A DNA stretch of 64,000 bases, taken from NCBI GenBank assembly GCA_003574685.1, contig QOCQ01000013.1, forward strand, positions 98,072 to 162,071. Reading direction: 5' to 3'. A program made the position numbers and the translations under genes. The stretch is from Rhodospirillaceae bacterium SYSU D60007. GTDB lineage: Bacteria; Pseudomonadota; Alphaproteobacteria; Reyranellales; Reyranellaceae. The notes under the pieces are model-generated. The model did not search any database and had not been told where the DNA came from. It saw only the letters and a program-made list of their open reading frames with translations. Positions 17,628-28,569 of the stretch are shown in pieces (positions within the stretch are counted from its first letter, which is position 1; every line of letters begins with the position of its first letter).

Positions 17628-19226
17628 ATGAACGAATTCGATTACGTGATCGTGGGGGCCGGCGCGGCGGGGTGCGTGCTGGCCAACCGGCTGAGCGCCT
17701 CGGGCAAGCATCGCGTGGCGGTGCTGGAGGCAGGCGGGCCCGACCGGCACATCTGGATCAAGGTGCCGGCCGGTTTCAACAAGACCGTCTACAATCCGAA
17801 GCTGAACTGGGGCTATGAGACGGCACCTAGCCCGCATATCGATAACCGCAGGATCGTCTTCCCGCGCGGCAAGGTGCTGGGCGGCTCGGGCTCGATCAAC
17901 GGCCATCTCTACGTGCGGGGACAAGCGGCCGACTACGACACCTGGGCACAGCTTGGCTGCCGCGGCTGGTCGTGGACCGACGTGCTGCCCTACTTCAAGC
18001 GCGCCGAACGGCGCATCGGTGGCGACGATGCGGTACGGGGACGCGACGGTCCGCTCTACATCGAGGACCAGCGCGAGCCGCATCCGCTCAGCGACGCCTA
18101 TATCGCGGCCAACGAGGCCCTGGGGCTGAAGCGTACGCCCGACTACAATTGCGGCGACCAGGAAGGCACCTTCCTCTATCAGCAGATGATGCGCGGCGGC
18201 CGCCGCTGGAGCCCGGCCGATGCCTATCTGCGACCGGCGCTGTCGCGGCCCAATCTGCGGGTGATCCCCTGGGCGCAGGCCGAACGCATCGTGTTCGAGG
18301 GCAAGCGCGCGACAGGCGTGCAGTATCGTGGCCGCGACGGAAAGAGCCAGACCATGCGGGCCGGCCGCGACGTGATCCTGTGCGGCGGCAGCATCAACAC
18401 GCCGCATCTGCTGCAGATCTCGGGCGTGGGCGATCCCGAATGGCTGAAGGCGTTCGGCGGCGCGGTGGTGCATGCGCTGCCCGGCGTGGGCCGTAACTTC
18501 CGCGATCATTACGCCGCGCGCGTTTCGGCCCTGGTGAAGGGCGCCGGCTCGCTCAACGAGCGCTCGCACGGTGTGCGGCTGGTGGGCGAAGTGATCCGCT
18601 ATGCCTTCACGCGCAAGGGCCTGCTGGCGGCCAGCCCCTCGCATGCCGGCGGCTACTTGCGTACGCGGCCGGGGCTGGAGACGCCTGATATGCAGCTCTA
18701 TTTCGCGCCGGCCAGCTATGCCGCCGGCCGCTACGGCACGTCGGCGCTGGATACGAAGCCGGGCATGACGCTGGGCGCCTCGCAGCTTCGGCCGGAAAGC
18801 GTGGGTCACGTGAAAGCGCTGAGCGCCGATCCAATGGAAAAGCCGGAGATCCAGCCCAATTATCTCGCTGACCAGATCGATCGCGATGCGCTGCTGGCTG
18901 CGCTGAAGTACCTGCGCAAGCTGCTGGTCACGCGTCCGCTGGCCGACTACGTCGTCTGCGAGAACCTGCCCGGACCTGACGTGAAGACGGATGACGAGCT
19001 GATGGCGCATGCCCGCGCCACCGGCTCGACCACCTATCACCCGGTGGGCACCTGCAAGCTCGGAATCGATCCCATGGCGGTGGTGGAGCCGCAATCGATG
19101 AAGGTGATCGGGCTTCACGGGCTGCGCGTCGCCGACGCCTCGGTGATGCCGACCATGGTGTCGGGCAACACCTACGCCGCCACCAACATGATCGCCGAAA
19201 AGGCCTCCGACCTGATCCTGGCGTAA
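17628..19226 (+). CDS. GMC-family FAD oxidoreductase (choline-dehydrogenase-like)
   Basis: 532 residues. The FAD-binding VGAGAAGCVLANRL lies near residue 8. GMC signature 1 is GKVLGGSGSINGHLYVRG, signature 2 is GGSINTPHLLQISGVGDP, and the C-terminal active site has YHPVGTCKLG (His) and SGNTYAATNMIAEKA (Asn). It oxidises primary alcohols with FAD. Similarity is to the choline/PEG dehydrogenase branch; the true substrate is unknown. No signal peptide is seen, so it is cytosolic or peripheral. Confidence 0.88.
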   Translation: MNEFDYVIVGAGAAGCVLANRLSASGKHRVAVLEAGGPDRHIWIKVPAGFNKTVYNPKLNWGYETAPSPHIDNRRIVFPRGKVLGGSGSINGHLYVRGQAADYDTWAQLGCRGWSWTDVLPYFKRAERRIGGDDAVRGRDGPLYIEDQREPHPLSDAYIAANEALGLKRTPDYNCGDQEGTFLYQQMMRGGRRWSPADAYLRPALSRPNLRVIPWAQAERIVFEGKRATGVQYRGRDGKSQTMRAGRDVILCGGSINTPHLLQISGVGDPEWLKAFGGAVVHALPGVGRNFRDHYAARVSALVKGAGSLNERSHGVRLVGEVIRYAFTRKGLLAASPSHAGGYLRTRPGLETPDMQLYFAPASYAAGRYGTSALDTKPGMTLGASQLRPESVGHVKALSADPMEKPEIQPNYLADQIDRDALLAALKYLRKLLVTRPLADYVVCENLPGPDVKTDDELMAHARATGSTTYHPVGTCKLGIDPMAVVEPQSMKVIGLHGLRVADASVMPTMVSGNTYAATNMIAEKASDLILA

Positions 19227-19298
19227 TTCGGCGCCGCCTGGCGGAGTGTGAGCGCGCGAGGCGCCACGTATCCATCGTCCCTCCTGAACGGCGATGGA

Positions 19299-20531
19299 AT
19301 GCGTCCGATGTCCCTCTCTCCCTTTATGCGCCTGCAAGGCGCTGCCGCTGGCGTTCATGCGGGCGACCAGCTCACGCTGGCGGCGCTGCCCCTGACGGCG
19401 GTGCTGCTGTTCGATGCCGGTCCCGGGCTGGTGGGCGTGCTGGTGGCGATCCAGGGCGCGGCCTGGCTGCTGGTGTCGCTGCCGGCCGGCATAATCGTCG
19501 ACCGGCTGACCGCGCAGCGGGTGCTGCTGGGCGCGGCACTGCTGTCGCTCGCGGCGGCAAGTACGGCGTTCGCGGCTGCCGTGGCTGGCGTGTTGTGGCC
19601 GCTGGCAGCCGCGACCTTCGCCGGCGCTGCCGGCACGGTGTCTTTCGTACTGGCAACGACGACCATTGCGGCGCAGCTGCTGGCGCCAGCGCAACTGCCG
19701 GCCGGCAATGCGCGCCTGGAGCTGGCGCGCGCGGCGGCCACGCTGGCCGCGCCATTTATCGTGGGGGAGCTGGCCACGCGGCTGTCGCCCACATGGGGCT
19801 ATGCGCTGGCCATCGCGGCCTCGGCCATCGCCGTGGTGTTCCTCGCCCGCATGGATCGTCGCACGATGGCGGGGCGGCCGTTCGCGCGCCAGCCGCTGCT
19901 GGACGCCGTTCGTGAAGGCGCCGTCTTCGTGCTGCACCATCGTCTGCTGCGCGGCATCGCGCTGTGCGCGATTTTCTGGAACCTGTCATTCTTCGCGCTG
20001 TGGGCGATCTTCGTGCCCTTCGCGCTCAACATACTGGCGCTCGATCCACGCCAGACCGGCGCGGTGCAGATGGCCTACGGTGCCGGACTGATCGCGGGTG
20101 CGCTCTCGGGCGGCGCCGTGCTGACGCGTCTGCCGCCCAACGTCACATTGCTGTTTGGCCCCGGCGTGTCCGCCGCAGCCGGCCTGCTCCTGTGGCTGTC
20201 GGTTGGCACGCCGGGCTGGGCGCTGCCTGCCGTCGCACATTTCCTTGTCGGCTTCGGTCCCATGCTGTGGCTGATCTGCCAGACCACGGTGCGCCAGCTC
20301 GTGACGCCGCCGGAGCTGTTGGGACGCGTGAACGCCACGATCCAGGTTGCCATCTACGGTATGCGACCGCTCGGAGCGCTGCTAGGGGGCTGGCTGGGCG
20401 CTGCCTTTGGCTACGAGACAGCGGTCGTGGCGATTGCTGCAGGCTTTGCGACGTCCTGCGCCGTCGTTCTGGTCACGCCATTGATCGGGCTGCGCGTCAT
20501 GCCGGCGCAGACATCCACCGCATCGGCCTAG
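19299..20531 (+). CDS. MFS transporter (12 TM, EntS/MFS_3-like)
   Basis: About 410 residues, with twelve predicted hydrophobic helices and the short basic loop after TM2 (IIVDRLTAQRVL) typical of the major facilitator superfamily. It resembles exporters of the EntS/MFS_3 group. The start is uncertain: ATG 19299 or 19308 seems likely, and a GTG at 19248 is in frame. The stop TAG (19529-style) lies at 20529..20531 and overlaps the stop of the convergent thioesterase gene within a CTAG. The substrate is unknown. Confidence 0.8.
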   Translation: MRPMSLSPFMRLQGAAAGVHAGDQLTLAALPLTAVLLFDAGPGLVGVLVAIQGAAWLLVSLPAGIIVDRLTAQRVLLGAALLSLAAASTAFAAAVAGVLWPLAAATFAGAAGTVSFVLATTTIAAQLLAPAQLPAGNARLELARAAATLAAPFIVGELATRLSPTWGYALAIAASAIAVVFLARMDRRTMAGRPFARQPLLDAVREGAVFVLHHRLLRGIALCAIFWNLSFFALWAIFVPFALNILALDPRQTGAVQMAYGAGLIAGALSGGAVLTRLPPNVTLLFGPGVSAAAGLLLWLSVGTPGWALPAVAHFLVGFGPMLWLICQTTVRQLVTPPELLGRVNATIQVAIYGMRPLGALLGGWLGAAFGYETAVVAIAAGFATSCAVVLVTPLIGLRVMPAQTSTASA

Positions 20532-20938
20532 GATCGCGGACGCAACGTGTAGCTGGCGGTGGCGTGCAGCACGGGTTCGACCGGCGTGTGATCGAACAGC
20601 CAGGCCTCGGCATGCGCCATGCGCCGGCCCTTGCGGATGACGCGCGCGATGGCGATCGTGTCGGCGGCCGGCATCGGGCGCAGGAAGGTGGTGGACATCG
20701 TCGCCGCCAGGCCCAGCGACTGGCCACCCGTGGCGGCGAGAATGGCCGCGAACATGGCGGTGTCGGCAAAGCCCAGCAGGGCCGGTCCGGAAAAGATGTC
20801 GCCCGGTCCAAGAAGCGACGCGGTGAACGGAAAGCGCAGGCGCACGTCCTGATCCTGCGCTTCCTCCACGACCACACCATGCCGATCAATCGCCGGCAGG
20901 ATCGCTTCGAGAAGTTCCTGGAGCTCGTCCTCCGACAT
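20528..20938 (-). CDS. PaaI-family hotdog-fold acyl-CoA thioesterase
   Basis: 136 residues. The start is ATG 20938. Hotdog-fold features are ALLGFADTAMFAAILAATGG (the long helix, with the Asp/Gly pattern of PaaI-type thioesterases) and STTFLRPMPAADTIAIARVI. It should hydrolyse an acyl-CoA thioester. It starts 13 bases after the DSD1 stop and is probably co-transcribed with it. Confidence 0.8.
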   Translation of the reverse strand: MSEDELQELLEAILPAIDRHGVVVEEAQDQDVRLRFPFTASLLGPGDIFSGPALLGFADTAMFAAILAATGGQSLGLAATMSTTFLRPMPAADTIAIARVIRKGRRMAHAEAWLFDHTPVEPVLHATASYTLRPRS

Positions 20939-20951
20939 GCCGCGCCGTCCG

Positions 20952-22118
20952 TCAGCGGCTGCGGCCGCGGGCCGCAATCGGCCAGATATCGACCAGCGTG
21001 TGACCCTTCACCACGTGATAGGCGTCGTAGAGATTGACCGTGGGATCGCAGTGCGGCGGCACCAGCGTAACGACGCTATCGATGCCGAGACCGGCCGCGC
21101 CGTCGGGGAAAGTGAGCCGCGCATGCTCGTCACCGGCAAAGCGGAAGCTGGTGCCCTCCGGCGCGCCTGCGAGGACCGGCGGTGGTCCCGCCTCGGTGGC
21201 CATCGACTTCAGACCGGAATCGATGGTGGCCATGCCGGAGGTACCGGCGCTGACCACCCGCGCGTCGATCTGTAGCGCCTGCTCGAACGGCACCCGTCCC
21301 TCGCCGCGCAGATCGCAGACGTTGTACTGGTGGTCCATGAACACGTAGGATCCGACCTGCAATTCCGTGAAGACGCCCAGCTCTGCATCGATGGCGTGCG
21401 TCCCGGTTCCCCCGCCGGTGATGATTCCCGGCTTCAGGCCAGCGGCGGCAAGCGATTCGACGATGCCCTTCAGATACGCGGTGCGCTCGGCGATCTCCGT
21501 CTTGCGCTGGGCATAGGACTCGATGTGCTGGTGCCGGCCGCAATAGAACTGCACGCCGGCGAAGCGCAGGAATGGCGCGGCGGCGATCTGGCGCGCGAGC
21601 GCAAGCACTGCTTCAGGCGTCGCCGCACCGGTGCGGTGCATGCCGGGGTCGATATCGACGACGACGGCGAGCGTCAGCCCCGCCCCGGCTGCACCCCGCG
21701 CCAGCGCATCGACGTTCACTGGATGATCGGCAGTCACCATCAGGTCCGAGCTGCGCGCCAGAAGCGCCATCAGGCGTTCGATTCCCTGCGAGGAGACGAC
21801 TGGCGATGTGATCAGCAGCCCACCGATGCCGGCCTCGGCCAGCGCTTCAGCCTCGCCCAGCTTGGCGCAGCAATTGCCCAGGGCGCCCGCGGCAATCTGC
21901 CGTCGGGCGATGTCGGGACACTTGTGGGTCTTGGCATGCGGCCGCAAGGCGATGCCATGCGCACGGGCGAAGGCCGCCATGGCCGCGATGTTGCGCTCGA
22001 GCATGTCGAGATCGAGCACCAGCGCCGGCGTGTTCAACAGGCCCCTCGAGCCTTGCCGGCCGACAAGGTGCGCATGCAGGCGATGCGAGTCCGTGGGATA
22101 CGAAGCTACAGGCGGCAA
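20952..22118 (-). CDS. DSD1-family PLP enzyme (D-threonine aldolase / D-serine dehydratase-like)
   Basis: 388 residues with an alanine-racemase-like PLP barrel. The Schiff-base segment RPHAKTHK occurs near residue 60. The C-terminal metal-binding segment has LVPPHCDPTVNLYD (His and Cys ligands), as in D-serine dehydratase and metal-dependent D-threonine aldolase. It acts on D-hydroxy-amino acids. The only in-frame initiator of suitable length is TTG at 22118, so the start is uncertain. It is followed by the PaaI thioesterase. Confidence 0.82.
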   Translation of the reverse strand: MPPVASYPTDSHRLHAHLVGRQGSRGLLNTPALVLDLDMLERNIAAMAAFARAHGIALRPHAKTHKCPDIARRQIAAGALGNCCAKLGEAEALAEAGIGGLLITSPVVSSQGIERLMALLARSSDLMVTADHPVNVDALARGAAGAGLTLAVVVDIDPGMHRTGAATPEAVLALARQIAAAPFLRFAGVQFYCGRHQHIESYAQRKTEIAERTAYLKGIVESLAAAGLKPGIITGGGTGTHAIDAELGVFTELQVGSYVFMDHQYNVCDLRGEGRVPFEQALQIDARVVSAGTSGMATIDSGLKSMATEAGPPPVLAGAPEGTSFRFAGDEHARLTFPDGAAGLGIDSVVTLVPPHCDPTVNLYDAYHVVKGHTLVDIWPIAARGRSR

Positions 22119-22181
22119 GATGCACTCGCGCGGCGGTGTTGAGGTTCGCCGCAGTGTAGGCCAGCGCCGCCCTTCAGGCTA

Positions 22182-24938
22182 TCAGCTCTCGGGCGCGTCC
22201 GTGTGGCCCAGCGCGCGACGAATCCGGCCTGCCAGCTCGCGGGCACGGAATGGCTTCTGCAGTAACTCGATTCCCGCCGGCGGGCGGCCGTATCGCTCGA
22301 TGGCCGACTCGGCATAGCCGGAAGCACACACAACCTTCAGGTCAGGACGCAGCCGGTGGGCCTCCTCGACAAGCTGGAAGCCGTCCATGCCGCCGGGCAT
22401 GACCACGTCCGTAAACAGCAGGTCGATGGGCATGCCGCTTGCGATGACTTCAAGCGCTTCGGGCCCGCTGGAGGCTTCCGTCACCTGATAGCCCAGATTG
22501 CGCAGCAAAGTGCCTACGGTTCCTCGTACCGCGTGGTCGTCCTCGACCAGCAGAATGGATTCAGTGCCGCGCGGCTGATCAGCGACGGCCGCCTCGTCCT
22601 GATCGTCCGCGCTGCCGCCGACTTGCGGCAGCAGCAGGCGGATGGCCGTGCCCTCCCCGGGCGTGCTGTCAATCATCAGGTGCCCGCCGGACTGCTTGAC
22701 GAAGCCATAGACCATACTGAGGCCCAGGCCAGTGCCCTTGCCGACCGGCTTGGTCGTGAAGAACGGCTCGATGGCCCGGGCCGCGACGTCAGGGCTCATG
22801 CCATGGCCGGTATCGACAACGCGGATAACGATGTATCGCCCCGGCCGGATGTCGCCGATTTCCGTCGCCTGCCGCTTGCCGACTCGTGTGTTGCCGGTCT
22901 CGACCAGCAGCCGGCCGCCTGACGGCATGGCATCGCGGGCATTCACCGCCAGGTTCAGGATCGCGTTCTGAAGCTGGTGTGCATCGATGTGGGTGATCCG
23001 CGGATCGGCCCGAAGATCGAAGCGCAGCTCGATGTCTTCTCCCAGGGGCCTTGCCAGCAGCGGCCGCAACTCCTCGATCAGCCGGTTGACATCGACGGCG
23101 CGCGGCTGCAGCGGCTGCTTGCGCGCGAAGGCAAGGAGCTGGTGCGTCAGCTCCGAACCCCGGTTGCTGGCCATAAGGATGTTATGCACCAGATCGCGGT
23201 TGGCACGATCGCTTCCCGCCAGCTCCTCGCTCAGCAGCTCGGCGCAGCCCATGATGACGGTGAGCAGGTTGTTGAAATCGTGCGCCAGGCCGCCGGTAAG
23301 CTGGCCGATCGCCTCGGTCTTCTGTGCCTGGTGCAGGCGGTCCTCGGCAGCCCTGCCCTCGGTGATGTCGATGCCGATTCCATCCCATTGCAGGGCGCCA
23401 TCAGGCAGCCGCTTGGCCGTGGCGTGCAGGCGCAGCCAGCGACTCTCGCCACGCGGCCGCGTGATCAGGCGCACCTCGATGAGCGACGGCCGCGGATCGC
23501 CCGGCATGGAGGAAAGCGTGCGCACCAGCCGCTCGCGATCGTCGGCATGCACATGGTCCAGCAGCGTGCCATGGCCGCTGGTGATCTCCTCACCGGGCAC
23601 ACCGATCATTTCCTTGAGGCGCTCGCTGAAATAGGCGTTACCGAAGGTGCCGTCCTCGGAGACAACCTGGCGGAAAATGAATCCTGGCAGATTGCCCGCG
23701 ATCGCCTTGAGACGCTCCTCGCGATCCTGGAGCTCGAGCTCCCGCTCGACGAGGTCGGTGACGTCGGTGCGGATGATCACCGTGCTGCCGTCGGGCATGC
23801 GATGGTCGCGGGCACGGCACCACCGGTTGCCGATCGCACGCACCAGACGCGCGCCCCGCCCCTCCCGATGCTCCTGCAGCAGCTCTTGGATGAAATTCTC
23901 CTCGTTGCCGATCGCCTCGACGTAGTGGCCGCTGGCCACGCCAGTGCGCAGAATCTCCTCGAAGGTGAGGCCCGGCACGATCCAGTCGGTATCCGGCGGC
24001 AGCGATTCGCGGTACCGGCGGTTCATGAGGACAAGCCGGTCCTGCGAATCGAACACGGCAAAGCCGTCGGACATGCCCTCGACGGCCATCGTCAACAGAC
24101 CCTCGGTTGCATTGGCCCGCGCCCGTGCCTCGATCTCGGCCGTCTCGTCACTGGCCACACAGCGGTAGCCTGCGAACCGGCCTTCCTCATCGAACACCGG
24201 CACGCCGCTGGCGCGCCGATAATGTTTGCGTCCCTGGGCGTCGACCATGGTGTATCTGACGTCACGGAAGGGCTGGCGCGCTTCCATCAGCGTGTGCACT
24301 TCCCGCCACGCCGGGTCGAGATCCGGATTGGTGATGCCTGCCGCCTGCCAGACGAAGCGGCCCACCATCTCGTCCAGGCTGCGCACAGTGCGCGCTTCCG
24401 TGGCAATCGCGGCATGGGTGATTCGAAGCGCCGTATCGGTCTCGACCCACAGGCTTGCCGCTGCTTCGATGAAATCCCTGAAGCGCGCCTCGGCTTCGCG
24501 ACGGGCCCGCTCTGTCTCGCGCTGCCGGCTCACGTCCTGGACCACGGCTACAAAGCCCGTGGCGTGGGCGGCACCGCCCCGGATCGCGGAGACCGTATTG
24601 CGCACCCATATCTCGCCGCCATCCTTGGGCAGATAGCGCTTCTCGATGACCATGCCGGGATGATCGCGGCCCGCGAGCCGCTCCAGCAGGCCGGCACTCC
24701 TTGCCCGGTCTTCCGCGTGTGTGATGGCCGCTTCGTCACGGCCAAGCAGCTCGGCCGCCGTATAGCCGACAAGAATTTCGAAGGCCGCGCTGGTTTCAAC
24801 CAACCGCCCCTCGCGATCGAGTACGGCCAGACCGATGCCGGCGTGGTCCAGCGCGGTCCGGACATCCCTGTCCGCCACGGATGAGGACAGCGCTGCGTCG
24901 CTGGACTCAGGCGATGCACGCCGGACGGGAGGATTCAC
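22182..24938 (-). CDS. Hybrid sensor histidine kinase with four PAS domains and a receiver domain
   Basis: 918 residues, with no membrane segment or signal peptide, so a cytosolic sensor. Four PAS/PAC units occupy about 25-145, 150-280, 285-400 and 405-535. The HisKA box is GQLTGGLAHDFNN with phospho-acceptor His553. A HATPase_c domain follows (N box LNLAVNARDAM, G boxes DTGHGMS and GKGTGLGLSM), then a C-terminal receiver with Asp844 in FTDVVMPGG. The start is GTG 24938. No response regulator or output gene is adjacent, so its downstream partner is elsewhere. Confidence 0.9.
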   Translation of the reverse strand: MNPPVRRASPESSDAALSSSVADRDVRTALDHAGIGLAVLDREGRLVETSAAFEILVGYTAAELLGRDEAAITHAEDRARSAGLLERLAGRDHPGMVIEKRYLPKDGGEIWVRNTVSAIRGGAAHATGFVAVVQDVSRQRETERARREAEARFRDFIEAAASLWVETDTALRITHAAIATEARTVRSLDEMVGRFVWQAAGITNPDLDPAWREVHTLMEARQPFRDVRYTMVDAQGRKHYRRASGVPVFDEEGRFAGYRCVASDETAEIEARARANATEGLLTMAVEGMSDGFAVFDSQDRLVLMNRRYRESLPPDTDWIVPGLTFEEILRTGVASGHYVEAIGNEENFIQELLQEHREGRGARLVRAIGNRWCRARDHRMPDGSTVIIRTDVTDLVERELELQDREERLKAIAGNLPGFIFRQVVSEDGTFGNAYFSERLKEMIGVPGEEITSGHGTLLDHVHADDRERLVRTLSSMPGDPRPSLIEVRLITRPRGESRWLRLHATAKRLPDGALQWDGIGIDITEGRAAEDRLHQAQKTEAIGQLTGGLAHDFNNLLTVIMGCAELLSEELAGSDRANRDLVHNILMASNRGSELTHQLLAFARKQPLQPRAVDVNRLIEELRPLLARPLGEDIELRFDLRADPRITHIDAHQLQNAILNLAVNARDAMPSGGRLLVETGNTRVGKRQATEIGDIRPGRYIVIRVVDTGHGMSPDVAARAIEPFFTTKPVGKGTGLGLSMVYGFVKQSGGHLMIDSTPGEGTAIRLLLPQVGGSADDQDEAAVADQPRGTESILLVEDDHAVRGTVGTLLRNLGYQVTEASSGPEALEVIASGMPIDLLFTDVVMPGGMDGFQLVEEAHRLRPDLKVVCASGYAESAIERYGRPPAGIELLQKPFRARELAGRIRRALGHTDAPES

Positions 24939-25076
24939 GTAGGCAGCCCCGAGACGGTGTCAGATTCCCCCAAGGTATGGCCAAAGATCGCGTCTTCACT
25001 GGCCAACCGGTCCAAAGTGGTCCGACATGTGCGGCAAAGCGTGCGCGCAGCGTCATTCTGGCGATAAAAACAACAA

Positions 25077-25092
25077 TTGCATCTGTATGCAA
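25077..25092. promoter_or_regulatory. Palindrome in the gap upstream of the hybrid kinase
   Basis: TTGCAT-CTGT-ATGCAA lies within an AT-rich patch, 139-154 bp upstream of the kinase start and just past the feruloyl-CoA synthase stop. It is a possible operator or promoter element for the kinase; binding is not established. Confidence 0.3.
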
Positions 25093-25102
25093 AACCACAC
25101 GC

Positions 25103-27004
25103 TCAGGCGATGACGATCACGTCCGGCGGCGGCGGCTCGGCGTAGAGCCTTTCAACCAGCGCCGCGCGCCGGGTCAAGGCCGCCCGCTGGTTGATGTAAC
25201 CCTTGTCGGTCAGCTCATTGCCATCGACCGACGGAGGCTCCGTCATCAGGAGGACGCGCTCCACGCGCATCGATGAGCCGCGCGTGCGGGCATTCATCGC
25301 CCGCAACCCCTCGCGCAGCCGGGCCACGACGGGCTCGCTGCGCAGGACCTCGGCCAGCGGCATCGAACCCTGGGTATCGCCGGCAAGCTGCCGGCATGCG
25401 GCAACGTGGGGAAAGCCCAGCAACCCGACAAAGGGCCGGTCCTGCCCCGCCACCAGCGCATCCTGCAACACCGGCGACGCGGCGGCCACTGCCGTGCTGC
25501 GCAAGGTGCCGACCAGCACGAAGGTACCGCTGGTCAGCTTGAAATCCTCGACGACCCGGCCGTCGAAGACCAGCCCCTGGGCAGGATCGTCCGGATCAAC
25601 GAAACGGCCGGCATCGCCAATCCGGTAGAACCCCTCCTCATCAAACATCTGCGCGGTCAGCTCGGGCTGCCGGTGATAGCCCGGTGTCACGATGATGCCG
25701 CGCAGGCGCAACTCGTAGCGTCCCGCCTCACCGGTCGGCACCATTTTCAGCTCGACCCCGGGATAGGGCAGTCCGATCAGGCCGACCCGTTCGCTCGCCC
25801 AGTGAACCGTCGTCGCCGTGGGCGCGGTCTCGGTGCTGCCCCACCCGGTCACGAAGGGGATGCGATAGCCGGTGTAACGCACGGCCAGCGCCTGCATGCG
25901 CCGGTAGAGATCATCCGGCAGCGTCGCGCCGCCATAGGCCAGCAGGCCGAGATTGCGGAAGAAGTTTTGAGCCAGTGCCTCGTCCCCTTCCAGCGCGGTC
26001 GCCAGCATGGCGTAGCCGGCCGGCACATTGGCGAAATAGGTGGGCGAGATCTCGTGCAGATTGCGCAGCGTCTCGTCGAACAATCCCGGCAGCGGCCGGC
26101 CGTCATCGATCCAGGTGGTGCCGCCCTCGGCAAGATTGCCGTGCAGCGTGGCATTGCCGCCCATCGTGTGGTTCCACGGCAGCCAGTCGAGCATGACGGC
26201 CGGCGGCTCGCCCGGCTTGCGCACCCGCGACATCTGGCCCATGGCGATGTTGGCGCACATCATCTCCTGGGTGTTGATCACGGCCTTGGGCATGCCAGTG
26301 GAACCTGACGTGAAGAGGAACTTGCCCACTGTCTTGCCGTCGATCTGCGCGATCGAGCGCGCCACCGCTTCGGTCGGCCGCGTTGCCTCCAGCTCGCTGA
26401 AGGGCAGTGATGCCATCCCGGGCGCCGGCGCCTCCACATGCACGATCGTGACGCCGGCAAGATCAAGCGCCTTGAGTGCGCGGGCGAACGCGGCGCCGTT
26501 CTGGACCAGGACCAGCCCCGGCCTGACCAGGTCGTAGACGTACTTCAGCTTCGCGTGATCCTCGCTCATCAGCGAGTACACCGGCGAAACCGGCGCCACG
26601 GGCGCCCGCGCCTGCATCGCCGCCATGGTCAGCAGCGCGAACTCGATGGAATTGCCGCTGAGGATCATGACCGGCCGGTCGGGCCCGAAGCCACGGTCGA
26701 GCAGCGCCTGTGTAATCGCGTCCACCCTGGCCCTGGCTTCGGCGTAGCTCACCGTCAGCCACTGGCGCTCGGGACCGTGGCGCTGCGCCAGCCACACGCG
26801 ATCCGGCGCCTGCGCCGCCCATTTTGCCAGATGCGCGGGAACGTGCCGCTCCCAGGGCTGCAGCCTGTGCCGCGAGCGCAGCAGCATCGTGCCGTCGGCC
26901 CGGCGTTCCAGCTCGACATCGCGCGGCAGAAAATCGATCGGCTTGAAGGGGGCGTGCTGGACGGAAGCGGCACCAACAACGGTATCCACAGAGCGTTCTC
27001 CCAT
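25103..27004 (-). CDS. fcs: Feruloyl-CoA synthase-like AMP-forming ligase
   Basis: 633 residues, an adenylate-forming acyl-CoA synthetase. The P-loop-like motif is [17 protein letters not shown]; 'GWGSTETAP' is the AMP-binding A5 motif; '[12 protein letters not shown]' and '[17 protein letters not shown]' are the hinge region. The N-terminus ([19 protein letters not shown]) and the replacement of the usual GR-D-IK catalytic segment by '[13 protein letters not shown]' match feruloyl-CoA synthases. It would activate ferulate or related hydroxycinnamates to CoA thioesters. No hydratase-lyase or vanillin dehydrogenase gene is adjacent. It is divergent from an acyl-CoA dehydrogenase (265-bp gap). 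Confidence 0.82.
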   Translation of the reverse strand: MGERSVDTVVGAASVQHAPFKPIDFLPRDVELERRADGTMLLRSRHRLQPWERHVPAHLAKWAAQAPDRVWLAQRHGPERQWLTVSYAEARARVDAITQALLDRGFGPDRPVMILSGNSIEFALLTMAAMQARAPVAPVSPVYSLMSEDHAKLKYVYDLVRPGLVLVQNGAAFARALKALDLAGVTIVHVEAPAPGMASLPFSELEATRPTEAVARSIAQIDGKTVGKFLFTSGSTGMPKAVINTQEMMCANIAMGQMSRVRKPGEPPAVMLDWLPWNHTMGGNATLHGNLAEGGTTWIDDGRPLPGLFDETLRNLHEISPTYFANVPAGYAMLATALEGDEALAQNFFRNLGLLAYGGATLPDDLYRRMQALAVRYTGYRIPFVTGWGSTETAPTATTVHWASERVGLIGLPYPGVELKMVPTGEAGRYELRLRGIIVTPGYHRQPELTAQMFDEEGFYRIGDAGRFVDPDDPAQGLVFDGRVVEDFKLTSGTFVLVGTLRSTAVAAASPVLQDALVAGQDRPFVGLLGFPHVAACRQLAGDTQGSMPLAEVLRSEPVVARLREGLRAMNARTRGSSMRVERVLLMTEPPSVDGNELTDKGYINQRAALTRRAALVERLYAEPPPPDVIVIA

Positions 27005-27144
27005 CGGAAAATTGTGTTATGGCCCGCATCTAGCGAGGCGGCCGCCGGATATTCAAGAACTTCGGCAGTTTCGCGCCGCGGACAGGAATATGGCTGAATG
27101 GAACCGGGTTTCGCGCACCGGGGGCTCGTCGCAATCCTTTAAAA

Positions 27145-27156
27145 ATGACCGTTCAT
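27145..27156. promoter_or_regulatory. Candidate TetR-type operator between fcs and acyl-CoA dehydrogenase
   Basis: ATGACCGTTCAT, a near-palindrome of the TGAACGGTCA type recognised by many TetR-family regulators, lies in an AT-rich patch in the divergent intergenic region. No regulator gene is adjacent. The assignment is a pattern guess. Confidence 0.3.
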
Positions 27157-27269
27157 ATGGTGCCTCGATCGGCCTAAAGTCGCCCCGGCGAGACAGAGGC
27201 ATTAGCCCGGGCCCGTCCATGGGGGCGGGCCAGGCGGCGTCAGCCGGACGCGCCGGAAAAGGAGACGAC

Positions 27270-28493
<1,224 letters not shown>

Positions 28494-28516
28494 ATCTTTT
28501 GGCCTCATTGCCATGG

Positions 28517-28541
28517 AAGGGCCGCCCTCAGGGCGGCCCTT
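28517..28541. terminator. Strong hairpin terminator after the acyl-CoA dehydrogenase
   Basis: 12-bp perfect arms (AAGGGCCGCCCT and its complement) are separated by one base; the practical loop is TCA. It lies 24 bases after the stop and before a convergent SDR gene. The stem ends in TT only, so termination strength is moderate; it may serve both strands. Confidence 0.7.
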
Positions 28542-28569
28542 GTCGCGTCGATCGGACGCCTGAGAGCTA

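Noticed and set aside
17559..19940. A 793-codon minus-strand frame opposite the GMC and MFS genes
   Set aside because: Both plus-strand genes have complete motif sets; the frame is a shadow.
22977..24884. A 635-codon plus-strand frame opposite the hybrid kinase
   Set aside because: The kinase domains account for the region; no motifs in the frame.
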